Shown: positions 50,838-60,212 of the stretch, piece by piece
Position numbering within the stretch: position 1 is the first letter of the stretch
Layout: each line of letters starts with the position of its first letter
Assembly (NCBI RefSeq): GCF_002950945.1
Contig: NZ_CP012673.1
Span: forward strand, 8,756,501-8,820,500
Direction of reading: 5' to 3'
Source: Sorangium cellulosum
GTDB taxonomy: Bacteria; Myxococcota_A; Polyangia; Polyangiales; Polyangiaceae
Length of the DNA: 64,000 nt
The notes under the pieces: generated by a model
The model's database searches: none
Seen by the model: the letters and a program-made list of their open reading frames with translations, nothing else
Told to the model about the DNA's origin: nothing
Made by a program: the position numbers and the translations under genes

Positions 50838-51646
50838 GCCCCCTCCGCGTGTACCTCGCGGTGCTCCGCGCGCGCCTCCGCGCCCTCCTGCAGTACCGCG
50901 CGGCGGCGGCCGCCGGGTTCGGGACGCAGCTGTTCTGGGGGCTGCTCAAGGTGATGGTGCTCGAGGCGTTCTACGGGAACACGGCGCCGGGCGCGCCCCA
51001 GCCGATGGCGCTCGGACAGGCGATCACCTACACCTGGCTCGGGCAGGCGTTCTTCCAGCTGCTGCCGTTCTCGACGAACCCCGACCCCGAGGTGCGCGAG
51101 ATGATCCGCACCGGCGCCGTGGGCTACGAGCTCGCGCGCCCGCTCGACCTGCACACGCTCTGGCTCACCCGCGCGATCGCCGCGCGCGTCGCGCCGACGC
51201 TGCTGCGCGCGCCGCTGATGTTCGCGGTGGCCGTGCCGCTGCTCGGCATGTCGCTGCCGCCGTCGCTCGCCGCGGCGGGCGCGTTCGCGGCGGCGATGGT
51301 CGGCGCGGCGGCGCTCGTGGGCGCGTTCGCGTCGGCGGTGACGTCGACGATGCTCTGGACCACGTCGAGCGACGGCATCGCCCGGCTCGCGCCGTCGGTC
51401 GTGCTCATCGCGTCCGGCATGGTCATCCCGCTGCCGCTGTTCCCGCGCTGGATGCAGCCCTGGCTCGACGTGCTGCCGTTCCGCGGCATGCTCGACGCGC
51501 CGTTCCGGCTCTACCTCGGCCACCTGGCCGCGGGGGCGCTCCCGGGCGTGCTGCTGCACCAGGCGCTGTGGACCGCGGTGTTCGTGGCGCTCGGCCGGGC
51601 CATGGTCGCGCGCGGGCTCGGGCGGCTCGTGGTGCAGGGCGGCTGA
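50834..51646 (+). CDS. ABC-2 type exporter permease 1
   Basis: A 270-residue protein from GTG 50834, overlapping the ATPase stop by 4 bases. It has six hydrophobic segments, for example VLRARLRALLQYRAAAAAGF, ITYTWLGQAFFQLLPFSTN, LRAPLMFAVAVPLLGMSL, FAAAMVGAAALVGAFASAV and VVLIASGMVIPLPLFPRWM. The stretch PDPEVREMIRTGAVGYELAR, with its RPLD after the second helix, is characteristic of this permease type (compare DFDRILLRPRS in permease 2). The stop overlaps the next ATG (TGATG), so all three subunits are made together. Confidence 0.9.
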   Translation: MSPLRVYLAVLRARLRALLQYRAAAAAGFGTQLFWGLLKVMVLEAFYGNTAPGAPQPMALGQAITYTWLGQAFFQLLPFSTNPDPEVREMIRTGAVGYELARPLDLHTLWLTRAIAARVAPTLLRAPLMFAVAVPLLGMSLPPSLAAAGAFAAAMVGAAALVGAFASAVTSTMLWTTSSDGIARLAPSVVLIASGMVIPLPLFPRWMQPWLDVLPFRGMLDAPFRLYLGHLAAGALPGVLLHQALWTAVFVALGRAMVARGLGRLVVQGG

Positions 51647-52452
51647 TGTCGCAGGGCGCGCTGAAGCTCTATCTCCGGCTCGCCGCCGCGTCGCTGCGCG
51701 CGCAGATGCAGTACCGCGCGTCGTTCGCGATGTGGTCCGCCGGGCAGTTCATCACCGTGGGCATCGAGCTCCTCGGGGTGTGGGCGCTGTTCCACCGGTT
51801 CGGCGCGGTGAAGGGGTGGCGCTTCGAGGAGGTCGCGCTGCTGTTCGGCCTCGTCAACGTCTCGTTCGCGCTGGCCGAGTCGTTCGGCCGCGGGTTCGAT
51901 ACCTTCTCGACGCTGGTGCGGTCCGGGGACTTCGACCGGATCCTCCTCCGCCCGCGCTCGACGGCGTTCCAGGTCGCGACCCGGGAGTTCCAGTTCCTGC
52001 GCGCCGGGCGGCTCGCGATCGGCCTCGTGATGCTCGGGTGGGCCGGCGCCGCGCTGGACGTGGGGTGGACGGCGCCCAAGCTCTTGCTGCTCGCCGGCGC
52101 GATCGCCGGGGGCGCGTGTGTATTCTACGGGCTCATCGTGCTCCAGGCCACGCTGTGCTTCTGGACGGTCGAGTCGATCGAGATCATGAACGCGGTGACC
52201 TACGGCGGAACGGAAGCCGCGCAGTACCCGCTGAGCCTCTACCGCGACTGGTTCCGGCGGTTCTTCACGTTCGTCGTGCCGCTCGGGTTCGTGAGCTACA
52301 TCCCCGCGGGCGCGCTGCTCGACCGCCCCACCGTGCCCGCGCTGCCGGAGGCCGCGCGCTGGGCGTCGCCGCTCGTCGGGGTGGTGTTCCTGCTCGTGTC
52401 GCTGCGCATCTGGCGGCTCGGCGAGCGCCGGTACCAGTCCACCGGGTCGTGA
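51646..52452 (+). CDS. ABC-2 type exporter permease 2
   Basis: A 268-residue permease (MSQGALKLYLRLAAASLRAQ) starting in TGATG, sharing one base with the previous stop. It belongs to the ABC_transp-2-like family (PF06182-type): YRASFAMWSAGQFITVGIEL, SGDFDRILLRPRSTAFQVAT, GLIVLQATLCFWTVESIEIM and PLSLYRDWFRRFFTFVVPLG. It is homologous in layout to permease 1, so the transporter is probably a heterodimer of permeases with two copies of the ATPase. It is the last gene of the operon; the convergent amidase gene ends 15 bases further. Confidence 0.92.
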   Translation: MSQGALKLYLRLAAASLRAQMQYRASFAMWSAGQFITVGIELLGVWALFHRFGAVKGWRFEEVALLFGLVNVSFALAESFGRGFDTFSTLVRSGDFDRILLRPRSTAFQVATREFQFLRAGRLAIGLVMLGWAGAALDVGWTAPKLLLLAGAIAGGACVFYGLIVLQATLCFWTVESIEIMNAVTYGGTEAAQYPLSLYRDWFRRFFTFVVPLGFVSYIPAGALLDRPTVPALPEAARWASPLVGVVFLLVSLRIWRLGERRYQSTGS

Positions 52453-52467
52453 GCCGTCAGCCGCGCA

Positions 52468-54156
52468 TCAACCGCGCGGTAGCAGGTTGAAGACCATCTC
52501 CGGCCGCCGCCGCGTCACGCCGCGCTCCACCACCTCCGCGAGCCGGAGCAGCAACCCCTCCTCCCACGGCCGCCCCATGAGCTGGACGCCGATGGGGAGC
52601 GCGCGCGGGTCATACCCCGCGGGCACGCTGATCGCCGGGTATCCCGTCAGGTTCGCGGGGAATGCATACCGCATCAGCGCGCTGGTCACCTCGAGGTCGC
52701 TCTCGCCGGAGGGCATGACGTCGCCCGCGATCGCGGGCGCCGTGGTCGCGCACGCCGGCGTCACGAGCGCGTCGATCCGCTGGAAGATGCGGCGAAAGCT
52801 GGCGAGCGCGCGGGTCCGCACCTTCTGGGCGGCCACGTAATCGCGGCTCGTGAGCGAGCGGCCGATGGCGAGGTTCACCCGCACGCCGAGCCCGTAGGAG
52901 CGCCGGTGCTCGGCGTCGTGGGGCTCGGCGAACGACGCCATCTCCGACAGGATGGTCACCGCGTGCGCGACCCGCGCCCGGTCGAGCTCCGGCACCTCGA
53001 CCTCGACCACCTCGCCGCCGCGCGCCGCGAGCGCCGCGACGGCCGCGCGGCACGCCGCCGCGACCGCGGGCGAGGCGTCGTCCATCCAGGCCGTGTAGAC
53101 CCCGAGCCGCACGCCCGTGAGATCGGCGTCGCCGAGCCTCGCGAGGCTCGGCGGCGGCTGGAGCAGCGAGCCGGGGTCGCGCAGGTCGGGCCCCGCGATC
53201 GCCGCGTAGGCGAGGGCGACGTCCCGCACGCTCGCGCCGATCGGGCCCACGTGCCCGACGCTGTAACAGAGCGGCGCGACGCCGTGCTCGCTCACGCGGC
53301 TCCACGTCGGCTTGAGCCCGGCCACCCCGCAGAGCGCCGCCGGGATCCGGATCGAGCCGCCGCCGTCGGCGCCGAGCGCGACGGGGCAGATCCCCGCCGC
53401 GACGGCGGCCGCCGATCCGCTCGACGATCCGCCGGGATAATGGCCCGGGGCGTACGGGTTGCGCGGCGTCCCGTGGTGGGGGTTGAACCCCGTCGTGTCG
53501 ATCCCGATCTCGTGCATGTTGGTCTTGCCGAGGATCACGGCGCCCGCGGCGCGCAGGCGCGCGACGACGGTCGCGTCCTCCCGGGCGACCGCGCGGAGGA
53601 ACCGTGTCCCGGCGGTCGTGGGGTATCCCGCGACGTCGATCTCGTCCTTGATGGCCACGGGGACGCCGTCGAGCGGGCCGAGCGCGGCGCCCGCGCGCCG
53701 CCGCTCGCCCGAGGCGCGCGCCTGGGCGCGGATCTCGCCGGCGCGGCTCGCGATGAAGGCCCGGAGCGGCGGGTCGCTCCGGTCGGCGCGCTCCATGGCC
53801 TCGATGGCGCGCTCGGCGACCTCCTCCGGGGTCGTCCGCCCTGACGTGTACGCTCGCGTGATGTCGGCCGCCGTCTCGAACGCGAAGCCGTTCGCGGGGG
53901 GCGCGCCGGCCGCGATGGCCTGGAGGTCGATCGCGGCGGCCTCCGTGGCGAACATCGACGAGGGGCGGGGCAGGACAGGGCACACGGAAGGCGGCTCCGG
54001 GAGCTCGGCGCGCCGCATCGCGAGGACGCCGACGTCCCTGTGGAGCTTCTGGAGGAGCAACGCGCCGGCGGCGGGGTTGTCGAGCGCGGCGGCGAGCGCC
54101 TGCAATGCGCGGCCCGCGAGGCGCGGGGCGGCGGCGGTCTTGAGATCGTAAGGCAT
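52468..54156 (-). CDS. Amidase-signature family hydrolase
   Basis: A 562-residue enzyme from ATG 54156 with AGAGGGGGG upstream. The Ser-cisSer-Lys triad can be placed: Lys in LDGVPVAIKDEIDVAGYPTT, cis-Ser in YPGGSSSGSAAAVAAG, and nucleophile Ser in LGADGGGSIRIPAALCGVAG. It also has LGKTNMHEIGIDTTGFNPHH and a glutamyl-amidotransferase-like end (PIGVQLMGRPWEEGLLLRLA). An N-terminal extension of about 100 residues (MPYDLKTAAAPRLAGRALQA) is not part of the catalytic fold. It is not GatA in context: no gatB or gatC nearby. It hydrolyses an unknown amide, and no signal peptide is evident. It is convergent with the ABC operon. Confidence 0.92.
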   Translation of the reverse strand: MPYDLKTAAAPRLAGRALQALAAALDNPAAGALLLQKLHRDVGVLAMRRAELPEPPSVCPVLPRPSSMFATEAAAIDLQAIAAGAPPANGFAFETAADITRAYTSGRTTPEEVAERAIEAMERADRSDPPLRAFIASRAGEIRAQARASGERRRAGAALGPLDGVPVAIKDEIDVAGYPTTAGTRFLRAVAREDATVVARLRAAGAVILGKTNMHEIGIDTTGFNPHHGTPRNPYAPGHYPGGSSSGSAAAVAAGICPVALGADGGGSIRIPAALCGVAGLKPTWSRVSEHGVAPLCYSVGHVGPIGASVRDVALAYAAIAGPDLRDPGSLLQPPPSLARLGDADLTGVRLGVYTAWMDDASPAVAAACRAAVAALAARGGEVVEVEVPELDRARVAHAVTILSEMASFAEPHDAEHRRSYGLGVRVNLAIGRSLTSRDYVAAQKVRTRALASFRRIFQRIDALVTPACATTAPAIAGDVMPSGESDLEVTSALMRYAFPANLTGYPAISVPAGYDPRALPIGVQLMGRPWEEGLLLRLAEVVERGVTRRRPEMVFNLLPRG

Positions 54157-54412
54157 GGGTGGACCCCCCTCTTACCGCAAACGCGGAGGTCTTCGCGCGC
54201 CGCACGACGCGCGCGCTCGATGTCTCGGGCGCACCGCGCCTGCACCGCCCTGAACGACGCTGCGGTCCATGCTTCGACACGTCGCTCTATCCCGGTTGAC
54301 GCGCTGTTCCGCTGTGCGCCATCTCTCCTCGGGCGCCGTGTTGAAGAGTGGCGGAGCTGGCCTATCCGGCCGCCGTTCGCCGCCGTCTCCGGCGTCCCAG
54401 GGGAGGACCATC

Positions 54413-55963
54413 ATGAAGTGCATCTTCCGGGTGCGGCCCGCGTTCGTGGCCGCCGCAGGTCTGGCCGCGCTCCTCGTCGTCCAGGGCCACGCGGCCACGG
54501 GCATGGGCGCCGGCCGCTGGACCGTCTTTGGCAAAGATCTCGCGAACACGCACAATGCGGCCGACGAGCACGACATCGGGCCGGCGAACGTCGCGTCGCT
54601 GTCCCTGAAGTGGGCCTTCACCACGAGCGGCAGCGTCTCCGCGACGCCGGCCGTCGACCACGGCGCCGTCTATTTCCCGGACTGGGGCGGCAGCCTGTAC
54701 AAGCTCGACGCCGCGACCGGGCTCCCGCTCTGGACGCGCACGATCGCCGGACTCACGGGAATGGCCGGCGCCGTCTCGCGCACGAGCCCCGCGCTCCACG
54801 GCCACCGCCTGTTCCTCGGCACACAGGACGGCGCACACGTGCTCGCCGTGGACAGCCGCACCGGCGATCTCCTGTGGAAGACACAGGTCGACCCGCACCC
54901 CGCGGCGATCGTCACGCAGTCTCCCGTCGTGTACGGCGGCCGCGTGTACGTGGGCGTCTCCTCGCGCGAGGAGCTCTTCGCGGCGGACGCCGGGTATCCG
55001 TGCTGCACGTTCCGCGGCAGCGTGGCCGCGCTCGACGCGGCGACCGGGGAGCTGCTCTGGCAGCGCCACACCGTGCCCGCCGGCTACAGCGGCGGCGCCG
55101 TCTGGGGCGGCGCGCCCGCCATCGACGTCGGACGGCGCGCGCTCTACGTGGCCACCGGCAACAACTACACCGTGCCCCCGCCCGTCGCCGCGTGCGCCGA
55201 GGCCGCCGGCGACGACCCCGTGGCCGCCGAGGCCTGCCTCGCGGAAGACGACCACATCGACGCCGTCCTCGCGCTCGACCTCGACAGCGGCGAGGTGAAA
55301 TGGGCGCGACGGCTTCAAGGCTTCGACGCCTGGACGGGCGCGTGCTTCTACGGTCACGACTGGTGCCCTTCCCCGATGGGCCCGGATTACGACTTCGGCA
55401 CGGGCGCCACGCTGTTCACGGCCGGCGCGGGGGAGCACTGCCGCGATCTGGTCGGCGCCGGCCAGAAGAGCGGTATCTTCTGGGCGCTCGACCGGGACGA
55501 CGGGACCGTGGTGTGGAGCACGCTGGTCGGGCCCGGCGGGGTCCTCGGCGGCATCATGTGGGGAGTCGCCGTGGACGACGCCAGGGTTTATGTGCCCGTC
55601 AGCAACAGCGACCAGACCGCGTACACGCTGCACCCCTCCGGAGAGACCATCACGTGGGGGTCGTGGAGCGCGCTCGACCCCGCCACGGGCGACATCCTGT
55701 GGCAGACGCCCGATCCCACGCCGGGCGCGCAGGACAGGGGGCCGCTGACGGTCGCGAACGGCGTGGTCTACGCCGGCTCGATGAGCGGCGACGTGCTCGC
55801 GCTGAGCGCCGCGACGGGCGCCGTCCTCTGGAGCCACCCGGCGGACGGCTCCGTCAACGCCGGGCCGGCGGTGGCGGGAGGCACGGTGTACTGGGGGAGC
55901 GGCTACGAGAGCTTCGGCGTCGGCACGCCGGGCCACACGTTCTTCGCGTTCGGCCTGCCGTAG
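54413..55963 (+). CDS. Secreted PQQ-type beta-propeller dehydrogenase-like protein
   Basis: A 516-residue protein from ATG 54413 (MKCIFRVRPAFVAAAGLAAL) with GGGAGG upstream and a signal peptide ending around QGHAATG. The propeller blades carry the W-docking pattern of quinoproteins: GSLYKLDAATGLPLWTRTI, VLAVDSRTGDLLWKTQ, SVAALDAATGELLWQRH, VLALDLDSGEVKWARR, WSALDPATGDILWQTP and VLALSAATGAVLWSHP. PCCTFRGSV has the vicinal Cys pair that lies over PQQ in this family; the closest memory match is polyvinyl-alcohol-dehydrogenase-like enzymes. No cytochrome c motif is fused, so electrons would pass to a separate carrier. The substrate is unknown. Confidence 0.85.
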   Translation: MKCIFRVRPAFVAAAGLAALLVVQGHAATGMGAGRWTVFGKDLANTHNAADEHDIGPANVASLSLKWAFTTSGSVSATPAVDHGAVYFPDWGGSLYKLDAATGLPLWTRTIAGLTGMAGAVSRTSPALHGHRLFLGTQDGAHVLAVDSRTGDLLWKTQVDPHPAAIVTQSPVVYGGRVYVGVSSREELFAADAGYPCCTFRGSVAALDAATGELLWQRHTVPAGYSGGAVWGGAPAIDVGRRALYVATGNNYTVPPPVAACAEAAGDDPVAAEACLAEDDHIDAVLALDLDSGEVKWARRLQGFDAWTGACFYGHDWCPSPMGPDYDFGTGATLFTAGAGEHCRDLVGAGQKSGIFWALDRDDGTVVWSTLVGPGGVLGGIMWGVAVDDARVYVPVSNSDQTAYTLHPSGETITWGSWSALDPATGDILWQTPDPTPGAQDRGPLTVANGVVYAGSMSGDVLALSAATGAVLWSHPADGSVNAGPAVAGGTVYWGSGYESFGVGTPGHTFFAFGLP

Positions 55964-56071
55964 CGCAGCCCGGCTGCCGGGCGCCGCGCGGGGCGGTCGG
56001 CGCGGATCTCCGCCGCGCCTCGCCGCGAGGCCAGGCGGCCGCGCCCGGGCCGTGGCACAACGGGCGTCACC

Positions 56072-56503
56072 ATGATCCCGCGCGACCCCCGCTTCGCCGA
56101 GCGCACCCGCGCCCTCTTCGACGCGACCCCGTTCCTGCGGCACCTCGGCGCCGAGCTCCTCCGGTGCGAGCCGGGCCGGTGCGAGGCGCGCCTCCGCGTC
56201 GCGCCGTGGCAGCTCCAGCAGGACGGCTTCATCCACGCCGGCGTCCAGGCCACGCTCGCCGATCACACGGCGGGCGCGGCCGCGGGCACGCTGCTCGCCG
56301 CCGACGAGGTCGTGCTCACCGTGGAGCTCAAGATCAACCTGCTCCGCCCCGCCCTCGGCGAGGAGCTCCGCTGCGCCGCCGTGGTCCTGCGCCCCGGCGC
56401 GCGCATCACCGTCGCCGAGGCCGAGGTCTTCGCGCGCCGCGGCGCCGAGGAGAAGCTCACGGCCAAGGCCATGATCACGTTGACCTCCGCCCCCAGCCGA
56501 TGA
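56072..56503 (+). CDS. PaaI-type hotdog thioesterase
   Basis: A 143-residue hotdog-fold protein (MIPRDPRFAERTRALFDATP). LLRCEPGRCEARLRVAPWQL is the first strand pair. QQDGFIHAGVQATLADHTAG holds the H-A-G and catalytic Asp of the PaaI/YbgC-like fold on the central helix. TVELKINLLRPALGEELRCA and RPGARITVAEAEVFARRGAE complete the sheet. Hydrolysis of an aromatic or fatty acyl-CoA is expected. No pathway genes are nearby. It is 108 bases after the PQQ gene, too far for clear coupling. Confidence 0.88.
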   Translation: MIPRDPRFAERTRALFDATPFLRHLGAELLRCEPGRCEARLRVAPWQLQQDGFIHAGVQATLADHTAGAAAGTLLAADEVVLTVELKINLLRPALGEELRCAAVVLRPGARITVAEAEVFARRGAEEKLTAKAMITLTSAPSR

Positions 56504-56656
56504 GCCCGGAAGCCAGCCTCGCGCGCCGCGCCCGGGTAACGGGGGCGCGACGATCGTGCTATCAAGATCGGGCTCACACGAAGTAAACGAACACAAGGCA
56601 GGGCTGCACGGCAGAGGCCGGCTGAATGGCCCCGCGCGGAGAAAGGCCCCCTCGCG

Positions 56657-57718
56657 ATGAGCATTCCAACAGAGCCGATCGGCAGCATTCCCAGGCCCGC
56701 GGCGCTGATCGACGCCGTCTCGACCCGGGACCACATGGATCCGGCCCTGGACGCGCTCTACGATGAGGCGGTCAGGGACACGATCGAGCGATTCGAGGCC
56801 ACGGGCTCGCCGGTGATCACCGACGGCGAGCAGCGCAAGTACCACAACTTCTGGACGTACTCCGTTCACGGAATGCCGAACATGGCGCCGGACGGCTTCA
56901 AGATCCCCTTCACCGCGGGCCACGTCCGACGGATGCCCCGGCTCCTCGAGGGGCCGTTCAGGTACCGGGTGCGCGCGAGCCGTTACCTCGAGATCGCCCA
57001 GCGGTACGCCCGCGCGCCGCTCAAGCAGGCGGTCATCTCGCCCTCGGCGCTGAGCCTGCTCTACCCGGCCGACGGAATCGAGGGCTACTCGCGCGACCGG
57101 TTCATCGAGGATCTGCTCGCCGAGCACGAGGCCGAGGTCCGCGAGTGCCTGGAGCGGGGCGCCCACAAGGTCCAGATCGACTTCACCGAGGGCCGGCTGG
57201 CGATCAAGGTCGACCCGACCGGAGACCTCCTGAGCAGCTTCATCGATCTCAACAACCTCGCCCTGTCGCGCTTCTCCGCCGCGGAGCGCGCGCGCCTCGG
57301 CGTCCACACCTGCCCCGGGGGAGACCTCGACTCCACGCACAGCGCCGATGTCGACTACGCCGAGCTCCTGCCCAGCTTGTTTCACCTGAAGGTCCACAAT
57401 TTCTACATCGCGCTCGCGGGAGAGCGGGACCGGACCCGGGTATTGAAGATCATCCGCGAGCACCTCATGCCGGATCACCGGGTCTTCATCGGCGTCGTCG
57501 CGCCGATCGACCCGCACGTCGAGACGCCCGAGGAGGTGCGCGACCGCGTCCTGGAGGCCGCCGCCTACATCCCGGTCCATCAGCTCGGCACGACGGACGA
57601 CTGTGGCTTCTCGCCGTTCAGCGACGACACGTCCACCAGCCGTGACACGGCGTTCGCGAAGATCCGGGCGCGGGTCCTCGGCACCGAGCTGGCGGCGAAG
57701 GCCCTTGGAGCGGGGTGA
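56657..57718 (+). CDS. Cobalamin-independent methionine synthase (MetE)-like protein
   Basis: A 353-residue protein (MSIPTEPIGSIPRPAALIDA) covering only the C-terminal catalytic barrel of MetE (full MetE is about 750 residues), as in archaeal and YxjH/YxjG-like members. Recognisable: GSPVITDGEQRKYHNFWTYS, KVQIDFTEGRLAIKVDPTGD, GVHTCPGGDLDSTHSADVDY (metal-ligand region with H-x-C), HRVFIGVVAPIDPHVETPEE and LGTTDDCGFSPFSDDTSTSR (second Cys). It may transfer methyl groups to homocysteine from a small donor, or act on another thiol. The stop shares a base with the start of the histidine kinase gene (TGATG), an unusual functional pairing. Confidence 0.85.
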   Translation: MSIPTEPIGSIPRPAALIDAVSTRDHMDPALDALYDEAVRDTIERFEATGSPVITDGEQRKYHNFWTYSVHGMPNMAPDGFKIPFTAGHVRRMPRLLEGPFRYRVRASRYLEIAQRYARAPLKQAVISPSALSLLYPADGIEGYSRDRFIEDLLAEHEAEVRECLERGAHKVQIDFTEGRLAIKVDPTGDLLSSFIDLNNLALSRFSAAERARLGVHTCPGGDLDSTHSADVDYAELLPSLFHLKVHNFYIALAGERDRTRVLKIIREHLMPDHRVFIGVVAPIDPHVETPEEVRDRVLEAAAYIPVHQLGTTDDCGFSPFSDDTSTSRDTAFAKIRARVLGTELAAKALGAG

Positions 57719-60006
57719 TGTCCGATCACGAAGAAGAACAGCTCCTGCGCTCCGTCGCCCTCCAGAACGCGAGGAGCATCCTCATCGCGCGCCAGCGGGC
57801 CGAGCAGGAGCTGCTCCGCACCAAGGAGGAGCTCGAGGCGAGGACCGCGGAGCTCGCCCGGTCGCTCGCGATGATGCGCGCCACCCTGGAGTCGAGCACG
57901 GACGGGATCCTCGTCGTCGACCGGGCCGGCGACGTGACCGACTTCAACGAGAACTTCCTGCTGCTCTGGCAGCTGCCTCGGGAGGCCGTCGCGTCGAGTC
58001 CGTACCGGCGCGTGCTCGATCGGATCTCGCGGCAGTTCCACGACCCGCAGCGCTTCCTCGATCGCGTGGAGGAGGTCCTGCGGACCGCGCCCCGGGAGAG
58101 CTACGACCTGCTGGAGCTCGCGGACGGAAGGGTGTTCGAGCGGTTCTCCAAGATCCAGATGGTCGAGGATCGCGACGTCGGCCGCGTCTGGACCTTGCGC
58201 GACATCACCGCGCGACGGCGCGCCGAGGAGGCGCTGCGGGACGAGACGCGGATCCTCGAGCTGTTGAATCAGACCGGGAGCGTCATCGCCTCGACGCTGG
58301 ATTTGCAGCGGCTGGTCCAGTCGGTCACCGACGCCGCCACGCAGCTCAGCGGCGCCGAGTTCGGCGCGTTCTTCTACAACACGCGGGACGCGACGGGCGA
58401 CGCGTACCTGCTCTACACGCTGTCGGGCGCGCCGCGGGAGGCCTTCGAGCGCTTCGGGCACCCGCGCGCCACGGCGCTGTTCGGCCCCACGTTCCGCGGC
58501 GAAGGGACGATCCGCTGCGACGACGTCCTGCTCGATCCTCGCTACGGGAAGATGGCGCCGCACCACGGGATGCCGCCGGGACACCTGCCGGTCCGGAGCT
58601 ACCTCGCGGTCCCCGTCATCTCCCGCACCGGCGAGACGATCGGCGGGCTGTTCTTCGGGCACAGCCAGACCGGCGTCTTCACCGACCGGGCCGAGCGGCT
58701 GGTGGAGGGGGTCGCCGCGCAGGCCTCCGTGGCGATCGACAACGCGAGGCTCTACGAGGAGGTGAAGCGCGCCGCCGACGAGCGAGCGCGGCTGCTCGAG
58801 GCCGAACGCGCGTCGCGCGTCGAGCTGGAGCGCGTCGGCGTCATGAAGGACGAGTTCCTCGCGACGTTGTCCCACGAGCTCCGGACCCCGCTGAACGCCA
58901 TCCTCGGCTGGTCCGAGCTCCTGCTCGATCAGACCGGCGAGGACGCGGAGTGGAGGCGAGGCATCGAGACCATCGCGCGCAACGCCCGGGCGCAAGCGCA
59001 GCTCATCGCCGATCTGCTCGACATGAACCGGATCATCTCCGGCAAGCTCCGGCTCGACGTGCAGCGCACCGACCTCGCCGCGGTCATCGACGCCGCGGTG
59101 GACTCGGTGCGCCCGTCCGTGGAGGCGAAGGGGATCCGCCTCCGCAAGATCATCGATCCGCTGGCCGGGCCGGTGTCCGGCGATCCGAACCGGCTGCAGC
59201 AGGTGGTGTGGAACCTCCTCTCGAACGCCGTGAAATTCACCCCCTCGGACGGCAAGATCGACGTGCTGCTCGAGGGGGCGGGCTCGCGCGTCGAGATCAC
59301 CGTCCGCGACTCGGGGGTGGGCATCAAACCCGAGCTCCTGCCGCAGGTGTTCGAGCGGTTCCGGCAGGCGGACTCCTCGACCACACGGAGGTACGGCGGC
59401 CTCGGCCTCGGCCTCTCGATCGTGAAGCAGCTCGTCGAGCTCCACGGCGGGACCGTCCACGTCGAGAGCCCCGGAGAGGGGAGCGGCGCCATGTTCGTGG
59501 TGCGCCTGCCGCTGCAGGTCGCCCGCGAGTCGCACCCTCTCGAGGATCCGACCCGCACAAAGGACACGCCCGACCGGCGAGGCGACATCGCCCTCTCGGG
59601 GATCAAGGTCCTGGTGGTCGAGGACGAGCCGGACGCGCGGGAGCTGGTGAGGTGGGTGCTCGCCCGGAGCAACGCGCACGTCGTCACCGCGTCGTCGGCG
59701 GCGGAGGGCCTGGGGCTCCTGAAGCGCGAGCGGCCCGACGTGATGATCAGCGATATCGGGATGCCCGATATGGACGGCTATCAGCTCATGCGCGAGGTCC
59801 GCAGCCTGCCGCCGTCCGAAGGCGGGACGACCCCGGCGATAGCGCTCACCGCGTTCGCCCGCGCCGAGGACCGGACCCGGGCGATGCTCGCGGGCTACCA
59901 GGTGCACCTCACCAAGCCCATCGAGCCGCGAGAGCTCGCGGCCTCCGTCCGCAGCCTGGCGGGACAGCCCGACGGCGCCGACGGCGCGCAGACCCGCAAA
60001 GGGTGA
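57718..60006 (+). CDS. Hybrid histidine kinase: PAS, GAF, HisKA, HATPase, receiver
   Basis: From ATG 57718 (TGATG with the previous stop) the protein is 762 residues, soluble. Coiled coil at about 5-45; PAS at about 50-165 (ESSTDGILVVDRAGDVTDFN, VWTLRDITARRRAEE); GAF at about 180-345 (LNQTGSVIASTLDLQRLVQS, LAVPVISRTGETIGGLFFGH); HisKA with FLATLSHELRTPLNAILGWS; HATPase with N-box VVWNLLSNAVKFTP, G1 DSGVGI, F-box VFERFRQADSS and G2 YGGLGLGLSIVKQL. A C-terminal receiver at about 625-745 has VLVVEDEPDARELV, Asp in MISDIGMPDMDGYQLM, T in IALTAFA and Lys in HLTKPIEP. All catalytic residues are intact. There is no output gene nearby, so a phosphorelay to a distant partner is expected. Confidence 0.93.
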   Translation: MSDHEEEQLLRSVALQNARSILIARQRAEQELLRTKEELEARTAELARSLAMMRATLESSTDGILVVDRAGDVTDFNENFLLLWQLPREAVASSPYRRVLDRISRQFHDPQRFLDRVEEVLRTAPRESYDLLELADGRVFERFSKIQMVEDRDVGRVWTLRDITARRRAEEALRDETRILELLNQTGSVIASTLDLQRLVQSVTDAATQLSGAEFGAFFYNTRDATGDAYLLYTLSGAPREAFERFGHPRATALFGPTFRGEGTIRCDDVLLDPRYGKMAPHHGMPPGHLPVRSYLAVPVISRTGETIGGLFFGHSQTGVFTDRAERLVEGVAAQASVAIDNARLYEEVKRAADERARLLEAERASRVELERVGVMKDEFLATLSHELRTPLNAILGWSELLLDQTGEDAEWRRGIETIARNARAQAQLIADLLDMNRIISGKLRLDVQRTDLAAVIDAAVDSVRPSVEAKGIRLRKIIDPLAGPVSGDPNRLQQVVWNLLSNAVKFTPSDGKIDVLLEGAGSRVEITVRDSGVGIKPELLPQVFERFRQADSSTTRRYGGLGLGLSIVKQLVELHGGTVHVESPGEGSGAMFVVRLPLQVARESHPLEDPTRTKDTPDRRGDIALSGIKVLVVEDEPDARELVRWVLARSNAHVVTASSAAEGLGLLKRERPDVMISDIGMPDMDGYQLMREVRSLPPSEGGTTPAIALTAFARAEDRTRAMLAGYQVHLTKPIEPRELAASVRSLAGQPDGADGAQTRKG

Positions 60007-60212
60007 AGGGATCGCCGCGCCTCCGGCGCTCCGCTGCGCGAGCCGCCGCGAAGCGCTCCCGCGCGCCGCGCGAAGCGGGTATGCTCGAGCGAGCGTGAAC
60101 GGACAGCGCCGAGGGCGGCCAGCCGAAGCCCACACGAAAGCGGGGCGCGCGGGGCCGGGCGCCGGCGCTCGGCCGACGTCCGAGGGCGCCTCGTGCTCCA
60201 GGAGAGAGCTCC

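Noticed and set aside
52468..54156. GatA subunit of the tRNA-dependent amidotransferase
   Set aside because: The signature fits any amidase of the family, there is an extra N-terminal region, and no gatB or gatC lies nearby.
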